Shown here piece by piece: positions 25,641 through 34,176 of a stretch of 64,000 nt of DNA (positions are counted from its first letter, which is position 1; each line of letters opens with the position of its first letter). The translations under genes and the position numbers were made by a program. This DNA is from Flavobacteriales bacterium (GTDB taxonomy: Bacteria; Bacteroidota; Bacteroidia; Flavobacteriales_D; Parvicellaceae). The stretch spans positions 310,001 through 374,000 of the forward strand of contig JACJZN010000008.1 in the NCBI GenBank assembly GCA_020635565.1, given 5' to 3'. Below the pieces are notes generated by a model. That model searched no databases and was not told the DNA's origin. It saw only the letters and a program-made list of their open reading frames with translations.

Positions 25641-25980
25641 TTTATCAGAGCGAATTCGGAGTTTTAGATTTGCCTTTTCTGGAATCAAAACTTTAATTAT
25701 TGAAGAACATAACGCACGAATTCATTTGCTGGGAGCAACAGTGGCAATTGCTTTGGGGATTATTTTTCAGATCTCCAATTCTGAATGGTTATGGATTTCT
25801 CTGGCAATAGTCTTGGTTTTTATCTCAGAAATGTTGAATTCAGCAATTGAAGCCATTTGTGATGAGGTTACAGAAGAGAGAAAGCCAATGATTAAAAAAG
25901 CCAAAGATATTGCAGCGGGAAGTGTACTGATAGCAGCGGGATTTGCATTAATAGTCGCTTTGGTGGTGTTTGTTCTATAG
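25621..25980 (+). CDS. dgkA: Diacylglycerol kinase family protein (DgkA-type)
   Basis: A 119-residue integral membrane kinase with three hydrophobic helices. The active-site region EHNARIHLLGATVAIALG and the conserved SEMLNSAIEAICDEV (the ExxNxAIE signature) are intact. This family phosphorylates diacylglycerol or undecaprenol with ATP; in Gram-positive bacteria members are undecaprenol kinases, so the substrate is open. It is the last gene of the operon, overlapping the DUF1361 gene by 20 nt, and is followed by the separate rimM promoter. Confidence 0.9.
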   Translation: MKKKKFSLSERIRSFRFAFSGIKTLIIEEHNARIHLLGATVAIALGIIFQISNSEWLWISLAIVLVFISEMLNSAIEAICDEVTEERKPMIKKAKDIAAGSVLIAAGFALIVALVVFVL

Positions 25981-25995
25981 TTATCACGATTTCGT

Positions 25996-26003
25996 TACAT
26001 TTG
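25996..26003 (+). promoter_or_regulatory. -7 element for rimM
   Basis: TACATTTG, 17 nt before the rimM ATG at 26021. A TTG lies about 23 nt further upstream rather than at 19. Confidence 0.6.
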
Positions 26004-26020
26004 CACCTCATTAATTAGTC

Positions 26021-26545
26021 ATGACAAAGGAGGAATGTTTTGAATTGGGAGTCATCTCCAAAACCTTTAGTTTCAGAGGTGAAGTGATCCTTTATATCGA
26101 TAGTGATCAACCAGAGCAATATTATAATATCAATATGCTTCTACTGGAGATCAACAAAAAATTGGTGCCGTTCTTTGTTGAGGAGTCCAGAGTTCATAAA
26201 TCAAATCAACTTCGTGTGAAGTTTGATAATGTAAACGATGAGACGGATGCTAAACGCCTTACAAAGAAGAGAGTATTCTTACCATTATCGGCCCTTCCAG
26301 AACTTGATGATGATCAATTCTATTACCATGAGATTATTGGATATATGCTCTTGGATCAGTCTGGGGCAGAAGTAGGAAAGATTTTGGAATATCTGGATAA
26401 CCCCGCAAATCCTATGCTGGAAATTGCCTACAAGGGAAAAGAGATTTTGATCCCTTATAATGATAATGTACACTTGTCAATCGATAAAGAAAAGAAGGAA
26501 TTAAAAGTCGAGATTCCGGAAGGACTTTTAGCCATTTATGAATAA
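26021..26545 (+). CDS. rimM: Ribosome maturation factor RimM
   Basis: A 174-residue protein of normal length. The N-terminal RimM barrel (about 1-85) contains ELGVISKTFSFRGEVILYID, the counterpart of the usual GxxHGxxGE motif, and the C-terminal PRC-like domain (about 95-170) contains FYYHEIIGYMLLD and ILIPYNDNVHLSIDKEKKEL. It binds S19 during 30S head assembly. There is no rpsP or trmD alongside, unlike the enterobacterial arrangement. It lies 9 nt before the NqrM-like gene. Confidence 0.93.
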   Translation: MTKEECFELGVISKTFSFRGEVILYIDSDQPEQYYNINMLLLEINKKLVPFFVEESRVHKSNQLRVKFDNVNDETDAKRLTKKRVFLPLSALPELDDDQFYYHEIIGYMLLDQSGAEVGKILEYLDNPANPMLEIAYKGKEILIPYNDNVHLSIDKEKKELKVEIPEGLLAIYE

Positions 26546-26554
26546 CTTTGTGTC

Positions 26555-26770
26555 ATGGTATTTTTAAAAGTAGCATTAATATCGATCGTGTTTATTGGCC
26601 TGGCAGTTCTTGGAATTGCAATAAAGATCTGGGCAAAGAAGGATGGTAAATTTGCTGGAACATGTGCTTCGCAAAGTCCGTACCTGAATAAGGAAGGTGA
26701 GAATTGTGCTGTTTGTGGTGCAAGACCTGATGAGAAGTGTCAGTCAGAGACACCAACTATTGCAGCATAA
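26555..26770 (+). CDS. NqrM-like small membrane protein with four cysteines
   Basis: A 71-residue protein with one N-terminal transmembrane helix (about 5-26) and a short soluble tail holding Cys37, Cys51, Cys54 and Cys62, in a pattern GTCASQSPYLNKEGENCAVC then EKC. This resembles NqrM (DUF539), the proposed iron-delivery factor for the Na+-translocating NADH:quinone reductase. Supporting context: the convergent gene, overlapping its tail by 14 nt, encodes ApbE, the flavin transferase needed for the same complex. No nqr genes are in the window. The similarity is partial and the name is tentative. Confidence 0.65.
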   Translation: MVFLKVALISIVFIGLAVLGIAIKIWAKKDGKFAGTCASQSPYLNKEGENCAVCGARPDEKCQSETPTIAA

Positions 26771-27815
26771 ATTTTTCAAAGCCTTCGGTCATTTTAGTCT
26801 GGATAGCTCCATTTTCATCGTAGATGAAATATGCGTGAAGGCCTAATTCTTCATGATTGTGAATGAAATTCAATGAACTCTCCAATCCCATGACCATGAA
26901 AGCCGTTGCAAATGCATCTGCATATACGCAATCAGGAGAAAGGACCGTTACACTTAGTAAATTCTGTTTAGCAGGATATCCAGTAATTGGGTCGATGGTA
27001 TGTGAATATTTCTGACCATCAATTTCGTAGTATTTTCTATAATTTCCCGAAGTAGCCAGACTAATATTGGTCAACGAAGCAATAAACTGGAATCCATTTT
27101 CCCCTGGATCACTATTCTCTATCGGTTTGTCTATTCCAACACGCCATAAATTTTTATCAGGATTGTTTCCTTTGCATTTGATCTCACCACCCAACTCAAT
27201 CATGTAATTTTCTGACCCCAGATCTTCGAGATAGTTAGCAAGAACATCTACACTATGCCCTTGAGCTAGTGCGTTGAAATCTATTTTACTTTCAGGATTT
27301 GATCGGACAATAGCATCATTTTCCAATCTGAAATTAGAATTGGAGAAATCGATCAATTTTAATAGATTTTTGATCTCAAGACTATCTGGTTCGTAGTTAA
27401 AGTCGGCTTTATGAAATCCCCAGTAACTTACAAGTGGATAAACTGCTGGATTAAATGCACCATCAGTTAGTTGATGAACTTCTTTAGAGACATTGAAGCA
27501 AGTTTGGAAATAATTATTTTCAGGAAAACTGTCCAATGAAAAACTGCTTTCCCAGCTATCATTTAATAGGGAGATAAGACTCCCCGGTTTGTAGATCGAG
27601 TTTTGGAGATCATATGCTGAAAGTATCGAATCTACTGAACTTTTTACTTCAATCGGATCAATTTTTCCAGCCTCATAAATGATGGAATAAGTAGTCCCTT
27701 GTGCCTCACCGAGTATTTGATAGTATTCAACAGATTCGGTTTGTGTTTCTTCAGTTGTCCCGCAGCTCCATAAAAACAGAGTCGCCAAAAGTATTCCCCA
27801 GTATCTCACGGTCAT
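26757..27815 (-). CDS. apbE: FAD:protein FMN transferase ApbE (lipoprotein)
   Basis: A 352-residue periplasmic flavinyl transferase that attaches FMN to Ser/Thr of partner proteins such as NqrB and NqrC. The lipoprotein signal is MTVRYWGILLATLFLWSC (Cys18). Family landmarks are GEAQGTTYSIIY, the FNALAQGHSVDVL segment, IELGGEIKCKG (GGE), LATSGNYRKY and HTIDPITGYPAKQ with the metal-binding DAFATAF. It is the last gene of an operon and its start overlaps the stop of the choice-of-anchor B gene by 4 nt. Confidence 0.94.
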   Translation of the reverse strand: MTVRYWGILLATLFLWSCGTTEETQTESVEYYQILGEAQGTTYSIIYEAGKIDPIEVKSSVDSILSAYDLQNSIYKPGSLISLLNDSWESSFSLDSFPENNYFQTCFNVSKEVHQLTDGAFNPAVYPLVSYWGFHKADFNYEPDSLEIKNLLKLIDFSNSNFRLENDAIVRSNPESKIDFNALAQGHSVDVLANYLEDLGSENYMIELGGEIKCKGNNPDKNLWRVGIDKPIENSDPGENGFQFIASLTNISLATSGNYRKYYEIDGQKYSHTIDPITGYPAKQNLLSVTVLSPDCVYADAFATAFMVMGLESSLNFIHNHEELGLHAYFIYDENGAIQTKMTEGFEKFMLQ

Positions 27816-30151
27816 TGTTTGATCAGCTTGGTCATTTGCATTTGACCGTCAATTTCTGTTGCTAAGATATATACTCCTGCATTTTTTACAGATATGATCT
27901 GGTTGTTATTTAATATGCCTTGTTCTAGCAGTTTTCCAGAAACATCCATTAATCGATAGGTGCCAGTTTTGGAATTGGTGTTAACTAAAAAGTCTCTTGT
28001 GGAAGGATTCGGATATATTTTAAGAATAATGTCTTGGTTGTCAACAACACTAGCGTACTCTCCAACTTCCATTTGGTCAATTCCTGCTTCAACCAGGTGG
28101 CCGCCATCTGCCTGCCAATCTGCTGTCTCAAAAACGATCTGAATGTTAGACATGTCAAGGATATCGCTGGAAGGATACACAATTGATTGTTGCCAACTGC
28201 TTGATGAGTTACCTTGAGTAAAAATGGCTACGGTTTCAGAATTAATACCGTCAGTAAATCTGACTTTCAAAGAATCGTTCGGGTTTCCACTGCCTCCCGT
28301 GTTGATCCACCAATAATTGAATTTAATACCAGGACTTTGAAAAGAGCTAAGATTCATTACAGGTGATGTTAATACTGCATCTGCAATATCGACATCGTCA
28401 GCACCCACACCACCAGAAGCATTGTTTCCTGTAACATAAGCCATTTCCCCGCAATCGCCAGTCACATCATCTTCTGGGTTTATCAGATTTCCTCCGGACG
28501 TAGTTCCGTTAGGGTCAGCTCTTTCCCATACTCCATCCGGAGCTGCTCCAGAAACTGTCCAACCGAAATCTAGACTAAAATCATCGTAATAGCCCGAATA
28601 CAAGGTGATGCTTTCTGAAGAATTTGTTCCAGATACTTCCATCGTCCCACAATAAGTAATGAATCCCCATTTACCTACAGTAAGATTATATGTGCCTGGA
28701 ATTACACCATTGAAAATAATGCCTCCGCCAGCCGATGTGCCACTAAAATTAAAATCGTCATTCGTCAACTCTACAATGGCGTCATCCAACGAGATTGTTA
28801 AATCACTTAATGTATTAATTGTTACATCGACTGGAACAATTGGGTTCAACTGGACATCCTGCACGGTAACAACACCATTGTTGAGAACAACGCCATAGAT
28901 GGTATCATCGTAATATGATGGATGGGAATAGATGATGTCATATGTTCCTGCGATCGCAATACCTGTTTCGTATTCTCCTATTGCATCGGTATTATCTATT
29001 ATAGATTGACCAATAATAGTAACCTCCACATCATTAATGGGATTAGTAGATGAGGCATCTGTCACAACTCCCTCAAGGTAACATCCACGCTGGTAGGTTA
29101 CCCCAAGAATGTGTAGCCCATTTTCAATATCCGAGGCAATAATATTCCCAGACGGCAACCAGGGATAAACACCCCAGCATCCGTTAAAGCCATCTCCACT
29201 ATAGGAAGGGGAGGTGTCATAGTTTCCAACTTCAACCATATTTCCTTTGTTAGCAACGTCATGAATCACCACTCCGTCTCTGTAATAGGAAGTAATTATA
29301 TAATTGTCCATGAAGTGGGCATTGTGTGGAATTACATTGTCACCAGGAGAAGATTGAATTCTATCCGTTTCATAGATATTCGTAGGATCAGAAATGTCAA
29401 ATTCTCCTATGAATCCATTGGTGATTTCATCGGTGGTATAAACGTAATCACCATCGTCACTAAACCAAAGGTTATGAGCAAATACTCCGGGTGTCGTTTG
29501 TTGACCTAAATAAATTGGATTGGATTTATCCGAAATGTTGTACATCGTAAAGAATCCATCGCTAATGTGCGCTTGATAAAGTGTGTCGCCTCTTACTACA
29601 CCATCATGTGTGTAATAGGAATCCTGAATACCAACTTCAATTGGGTTCATAGGATCTGTATGTACATCCAGAATGATCGTTCCTTGTTCACCTCGATTGG
29701 CTCCAAAAATATAGCAGTATCCATTTTCATCAATGTAAAGGTTATGCGCTGATTGCCATTCATTTCCAGTTGGCCCAGTATATAGTGTAGTAGTTAAATT
29801 CGTGTTTCCCGGGAGTGTACTCATGTCAATGATTAGAAGTCCGTTAGCAGCTTCTGTGGTAACATATGCATAATCTCCCCATGTTTTGATGTCGCGCCAA
29901 ATTGAGTTCATCCCCGGTTGATAAAAAATTTCCACGGGATTGGCAGGATCTGTTACATCAACAATTGATGTCCCATCGTTTAAACCTACAATTGCATATT
30001 CATTGCCACTTTGATCCACATATCCCCATATATCAGAAGCTTCTGAACTATGAATGTTAACCAGATCGAGATGACCGAGTTGAGACATATTCAATTGTGC
30101 TAAAAGGGTGTGGGATAGTAAAGAAAGAGTGATGAATAGAATGTTTTTCAT
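27812..30151 (-). CDS. Choice-of-anchor B protein with type A T9SS sorting domain
   Basis: A 779-residue secreted protein. Signal peptide MKNILFITLSLLSHTLLAQ; then a beta-propeller-like choice-of-anchor B domain (about 20-355) with repeats such as NIHSSEASDIWGYVD, DGTSIVDVTDPANPVE and AHNLWFSDDGDYVYTTDE; then carboxypeptidase-regulatory-like modules (about 357-500); a beta-sandwich domain around 520-690; and the type A T9SS C-terminal domain (about 705-779) starting LKIYPNPSTRDFLVN. It should be exported and attached at the surface. It follows the large T9SS gene by 16 nt and overlaps apbE by 4 nt. Confidence 0.9.
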   Translation of the reverse strand: MKNILFITLSLLSHTLLAQLNMSQLGHLDLVNIHSSEASDIWGYVDQSGNEYAIVGLNDGTSIVDVTDPANPVEIFYQPGMNSIWRDIKTWGDYAYVTTEAANGLLIIDMSTLPGNTNLTTTLYTGPTGNEWQSAHNLYIDENGYCYIFGANRGEQGTIILDVHTDPMNPIEVGIQDSYYTHDGVVRGDTLYQAHISDGFFTMYNISDKSNPIYLGQQTTPGVFAHNLWFSDDGDYVYTTDEITNGFIGEFDISDPTNIYETDRIQSSPGDNVIPHNAHFMDNYIITSYYRDGVVIHDVANKGNMVEVGNYDTSPSYSGDGFNGCWGVYPWLPSGNIIASDIENGLHILGVTYQRGCYLEGVVTDASSTNPINDVEVTIIGQSIIDNTDAIGEYETGIAIAGTYDIIYSHPSYYDDTIYGVVLNNGVVTVQDVQLNPIVPVDVTINTLSDLTISLDDAIVELTNDDFNFSGTSAGGGIIFNGVIPGTYNLTVGKWGFITYCGTMEVSGTNSSESITLYSGYYDDFSLDFGWTVSGAAPDGVWERADPNGTTSGGNLINPEDDVTGDCGEMAYVTGNNASGGVGADDVDIADAVLTSPVMNLSSFQSPGIKFNYWWINTGGSGNPNDSLKVRFTDGINSETVAIFTQGNSSSSWQQSIVYPSSDILDMSNIQIVFETADWQADGGHLVEAGIDQMEVGEYASVVDNQDIILKIYPNPSTRDFLVNTNSKTGTYRLMDVSGKLLEQGILNNNQIISVKNAGVYILATEIDGQMQMTKLIKQ

Positions 30152-30167
30152 GTAATAATAATTTAAA

Positions 30168-33100
30168 TCAGCGAATTACACTGACATGACCTATGAACTC
30201 ATGACGGAACTCTTGGTTGTCTAGATAATCAATTTTCCAGACGTAGGCATCTACCTGAACAGGTTTCCCTTTGTATGTTCCATCCCAAAAGTCATTGGGA
30301 TCTGTTGATTCATAAATCAATTGCCCCCATCGATTGAAAATGTACAATTGAAAATCATGCACTTCTCTGGCTTCTATTCTGAAATAGTCATTTGTACCAT
30401 TTCCGTCAGGCGTAAAAGAGTTTGGAACAAACAGAGAGCTTTCAACAAGAACTTCTAAAGAATCTGTGTTTTTGCATCCGTTCGTATCAATAGCAGTAAA
30501 ATAGTAGTAGGATGATTCATCCGGAATAACTAAAGTAGAGTAGCAACCAGTACACAATAAACTGTCATCACTTTCCCAATAATAGTTAGTAGCATTAGTT
30601 GTACCGATCAATTCAATTTCTTGACCGGCAAGAACAAATGAAGGTCCTGAGACTTGAACTATAGGGATCAAGTGGAAGTTGACAAATACATCTAAAGTTT
30701 TGCTACAGCCCAAGGTGTTCTCCACCAGAACCTGATAGGTAGTTGGATCGACTGGCTGAGCTAGGGTCGTGTCATTATTTGGACTAGACAAAGTCTCAAC
30801 TGGAGTCCAGGAGTAAGAACTTCCACCAGATGCCCATAATGTTGCGAGATCACCAGGACAAATGATGGTATCGTCAACGATCTCTGGGAATACTTCAATT
30901 ACTTCAACGATTACACTATCGAGAACCGTACCGCAAGGATTACTGATTTCAACAAAAATTTGAGAGGTTGATTGAATATTTGTTTGAGCAGAAGCACCAT
31001 TAATGTTTGTAAGAAGATTAGTTGGTGACCAGATGTATGTTGTTCCTCCCTGCGCGGATAGGGTAATCTGATCACCGAGACATATGGTGGTATCATTGGT
31101 CATACTGGGAACTGGCAAACTATTGATCGTTTCAACAAAAACAGAGTCATTATAGATACATCCAGAAGCCATCGTAATCTCCACGTAGTACATTGTAGAA
31201 TTATTCGGAGTTACTGTTGGTGTTTGAGAACCTGGATTTTGCATTGAAGGATCACTCTGCCAGTTGTAAGATGAACCTCCATAAGCCTCCAGAGTTAAAG
31301 GGAATCCAGAGCAGATCAATGTGTCGTCCATTACAGAATAGTTGTCACTAAATACAGGAACGGTTATTAAAGCGGTGTCAAGACCACAACTGTCCGTGGC
31401 AATAACCATGTATTGTGTGGTGGTACTTGGAAAGGCATAAGTCGTTTGGCTATTTGGGCTGCTAAGGCTTGATGGAGGAAACCATTGATAGGTCACTCCT
31501 CCAGTAGATGTAAGTACCGCACTATCACCTCTGCAAATTGTATCTATAAAACTAACGGAAGCATTGCCAAGAGCAAATACATCAATGAATAATGCCGTTG
31601 TATCTGATTGCAAACAACCTGTTGAATCCGCAACAATCAAAGTAACTTCGTAATGACCAGTATCCTGATATGTATGTGCTGGTTCGAATAGACTCGATGA
31701 ATCGCCATCTCCAAAATACCAATGATATTCATTTCCTCCCGAAGAGTTGTTGTTAAATTGATAAGCGCTAGGTAAACAAACATAGGGTTGAGGAACACTT
31801 ATGGATGGAGTGATCGAACCCAGATCAAATTTGAATGCTCCTAGATTACAGTTAAGAGCATTGTTAGTGTTTGACCAAGCTCCTGCCGTTGTCGGAAAAT
31901 CACTGTTTCCCCCACACCCAGCACACACTGCCTGATAGACCGTACCACTTTTGTCAAATCGACTCGTTCCTCCGTCAGCATGCTCGTGGCTTGTTCCTCC
32001 ACCAAAGAATGTGGCATAAAGCAAAGAAGATGCATCTGGAGCAAGAACGGCTAAATAAAAATCACTTCCATCAGTAGTCCATTGAAATGCATCTGCAGTA
32101 ATAGGCATGCCAAGGGTTGTACTTGAGGTAGCATGAGCTCCTAAGCTGGTATAGCCATTGAGTGAACCGCCCCATCCTGACAAGTAAATAAAATCACAAT
32201 CACTAACTAAGAAAGCATTAACTGCAATATCAACTGTTCCATTACCTCTTCCGATAGTTGTGGAGAGTAAAGAGGTTGATAGATCTGGAGTCAGTTTTTG
32301 AATGTATTGGCCGCTATTTGGATTGCTATAAGCAGCATTAAAGATAGGGTAATTACCATCCGTTTGTCCGATCATATACACATCGTCATCTAAATCGGTC
32401 TGAACGAAGTAGTTTTGATCATAGTTAGATGTCCCGATGTATGAAGCGTTCAAAAGATTACTTCCATTTGCGGAGAATCGTGCAACATATCCATCTGCCG
32501 TTCCTCCTTGATAGCTACTATGAAAACCACCAGTGGTTCCCGGGAAGTCAGCGCTTAACGTTCCTCCTGCAAGATACATTTCCCCAGTTGAATTTAATTG
32601 TACGGAATTACCAGTTTCTCTATCAGATCCTCCTATATATGTTGCAAATAACAAACTTGAAAGATCACTGCTCAATTGAACCAAAATAGCATCTGAAGGT
32701 CCGTTCAATGAGCTTTGAGGAGCATTAGAAGTAACCGGAAAATCCGGAGAGGAAGTTGTTGATGCAATGATGATTTCTCCATTAAGACCGTTAATTATTT
32801 CGCCTCTAAAGGCGTCCCCATAATTATAATGAAGTAATGATCCTTCATTTAATCCATCATTTCCTGTTCCTCCAAGGTATGTGGATCCAATGATTCCAGT
32901 TCCACTCACGTTTAATTTGGTCACAACGATATCACAGCCTGCATTATAATTAAATCCATAGCCTCCCCATGTAGTTCCTGTTCCGGAATTCATAGTGCTT
33001 TGAAATGCTGTAGCTGAAATTGGATAGTCTGTGCTATTGCTTGTTCCAAGAATGATCAATTCATCATTCTGGTTAACCACTAAACTGTGAGGGATTTCAT

Positions 33101-34049
33101 TGCCTGTTCCTCCCAGATACGTAGAATAAACTAGGCTTGTTCCATCTGCTGTGTATTTAGTGATTCCCATGTCAATATTTCCACCACTGAAACTGACTTG
33201 ATAGGCTCCCGTTGAAGTTGGATAACCAGCACCAAAAACAGTACCCCCAACTAACATGTTTCCGTTGAGGTCATCAGTCGCTGTACATCCAAAGTTGTCT
33301 GCGGATGAACCCGTATATGTAGCAAATGTTAATACGGGATCAATTGTAAGTTCAAGAGATGGATCGTATCCTTCTGGAAACACAAATGATAATACATTAT
33401 TGTTAAGGTTGTAATCGCATGGTATTTGCACTTCTTTTCCATCGATGAACTGATAGGCATACGGACTTTGTTCGATGATCTCACCAACTGAAGTTTCAAG
33501 TACAAGATGACCTTTTTTTATTTTCAGACCATCTAATCCTTCATAAGATAATTGAATATCAGAAGGGTTTCCTTCTGGGTGCACAATGAAATCGTATTTG
33601 GTTTGTCCATAGTATTCATAAAAAGTGTAATCTACACCAGTGTAGATATCTTTTACATAAACTCGATCGTAAGCTTTTACCTTTGATTTCCATTTGTTTG
33701 CATCATTTCCGTTTAAGAAATTGTAGTGGTGATTCTTTTTTCTGCCTAGAACGTAGCGAGCTTGTTGATTCGAGTGGATAAACATGACACGGTAAGCATG
33801 TGCCGGCACGTAATCTAATTCATATTCCCCATGTTTTGCTTTGCCATAAAGTGATTTATCGTAAATTGAATATGTGATCTGAGTCTTTTCGAAGTAGATG
33901 TCTCCTGTGTTAAGCGGTAGTTTGAAATCAATTTGATTATCCCATTGCCCATCGTTATGTATAAAATTAGCAGATGACTCCTGAGCACAAATTGAAATAC
34001 CGATCAAAATCGGTAAACATAAAAATATGATTTTCAGACATTTCTGCAT
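30168..34049 (-). CDS. Large type B T9SS cargo with SBBP repeats and PKD domain
   Basis: A 1293-residue protein. I use ATG 34049 (signal peptide MQKCLKIIFLCLPILIGISICAQ); a GTG four codons upstream also keeps the frame. An N-terminal DUF7948-like domain (about 28-220) begins FIHNDGQWDNQIDF. SBBP beta-propeller repeats follow (about 230-720), with the pattern FATYIGGSDRETGNSVQL repeated. Next are a PKD domain near 760-810 (WYFGDGDSSSLFEP), several Ig-like modules (CxGDxxxLxAxGGxxYxW repeats), and the gliding-associated C-terminal domain (about 1200-1293: FVPNSFTPDGNGTNDYF, NRWGQLIY, WDGTYKG). It heads an operon with the choice-of-anchor B gene and apbE. Confidence 0.92.
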   Translation of the reverse strand: MQKCLKIIFLCLPILIGISICAQESSANFIHNDGQWDNQIDFKLPLNTGDIYFEKTQITYSIYDKSLYGKAKHGEYELDYVPAHAYRVMFIHSNQQARYVLGRKKNHHYNFLNGNDANKWKSKVKAYDRVYVKDIYTGVDYTFYEYYGQTKYDFIVHPEGNPSDIQLSYEGLDGLKIKKGHLVLETSVGEIIEQSPYAYQFIDGKEVQIPCDYNLNNNVLSFVFPEGYDPSLELTIDPVLTFATYTGSSADNFGCTATDDLNGNMLVGGTVFGAGYPTSTGAYQVSFSGGNIDMGITKYTADGTSLVYSTYLGGTGNEIPHSLVVNQNDELIILGTSNSTDYPISATAFQSTMNSGTGTTWGGYGFNYNAGCDIVVTKLNVSGTGIIGSTYLGGTGNDGLNEGSLLHYNYGDAFRGEIINGLNGEIIIASTTSSPDFPVTSNAPQSSLNGPSDAILVQLSSDLSSLLFATYIGGSDRETGNSVQLNSTGEMYLAGGTLSADFPGTTGGFHSSYQGGTADGYVARFSANGSNLLNASYIGTSNYDQNYFVQTDLDDDVYMIGQTDGNYPIFNAAYSNPNSGQYIQKLTPDLSTSLLSTTIGRGNGTVDIAVNAFLVSDCDFIYLSGWGGSLNGYTSLGAHATSSTTLGMPITADAFQWTTDGSDFYLAVLAPDASSLLYATFFGGGTSHEHADGGTSRFDKSGTVYQAVCAGCGGNSDFPTTAGAWSNTNNALNCNLGAFKFDLGSITPSISVPQPYVCLPSAYQFNNNSSGGNEYHWYFGDGDSSSLFEPAHTYQDTGHYEVTLIVADSTGCLQSDTTALFIDVFALGNASVSFIDTICRGDSAVLTSTGGVTYQWFPPSSLSSPNSQTTYAFPSTTTQYMVIATDSCGLDTALITVPVFSDNYSVMDDTLICSGFPLTLEAYGGSSYNWQSDPSMQNPGSQTPTVTPNNSTMYYVEITMASGCIYNDSVFVETINSLPVPSMTNDTTICLGDQITLSAQGGTTYIWSPTNLLTNINGASAQTNIQSTSQIFVEISNPCGTVLDSVIVEVIEVFPEIVDDTIICPGDLATLWASGGSSYSWTPVETLSSPNNDTTLAQPVDPTTYQVLVENTLGCSKTLDVFVNFHLIPIVQVSGPSFVLAGQEIELIGTTNATNYYWESDDSLLCTGCYSTLVIPDESSYYYFTAIDTNGCKNTDSLEVLVESSLFVPNSFTPDGNGTNDYFRIEAREVHDFQLYIFNRWGQLIYESTDPNDFWDGTYKGKPVQVDAYVWKIDYLDNQEFRHEFIGHVSVIR

Positions 34050-34063
34050 TAGGTAGTTCACTA

Positions 34064-34071
34064 CAAATTTA
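34064..34071 (-). promoter_or_regulatory. -7 element of the T9SS cargo operon
   Basis: TAAATTTG on the minus strand, 14 nt before ATG 34049. The predicted start is near 34057, and the adjacent palindrome then covers roughly -20 to -50. Confidence 0.6.
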
Positions 34072-34116
34072 GTACATTCTTTTAGTATGTAAGTACTTAC
34101 ATACTAACGTGTACTA
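34070..34116 (-). promoter_or_regulatory. 26-bp perfect palindrome with extra flanking arms
   Basis: Positions 34082-34107 read the same on both strands (half-site TTAGTATGTAAGT). Outside it, TAGTACA at 34070-34076 and TGTACTA at 34110-34116 form a second inverted pair. The site sits over the expected -33 region of the operon promoter, so an operator for a dimeric or tetrameric regulator is likely. Confidence 0.7.
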
Positions 34117-34176
34117 TGTCTGATGGTTGCTTATAACTACAGAAGAGTTGAAACGTAGTTCCCATAAAATTGTTTC

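Noticed and set aside
26543..26550. TAACTTTG just before the NqrM-like gene
   Set aside because: It overlaps the rimM stop and lies 4 nt from the ATG, so a transcript from it would begin inside the gene; chance match is likely.
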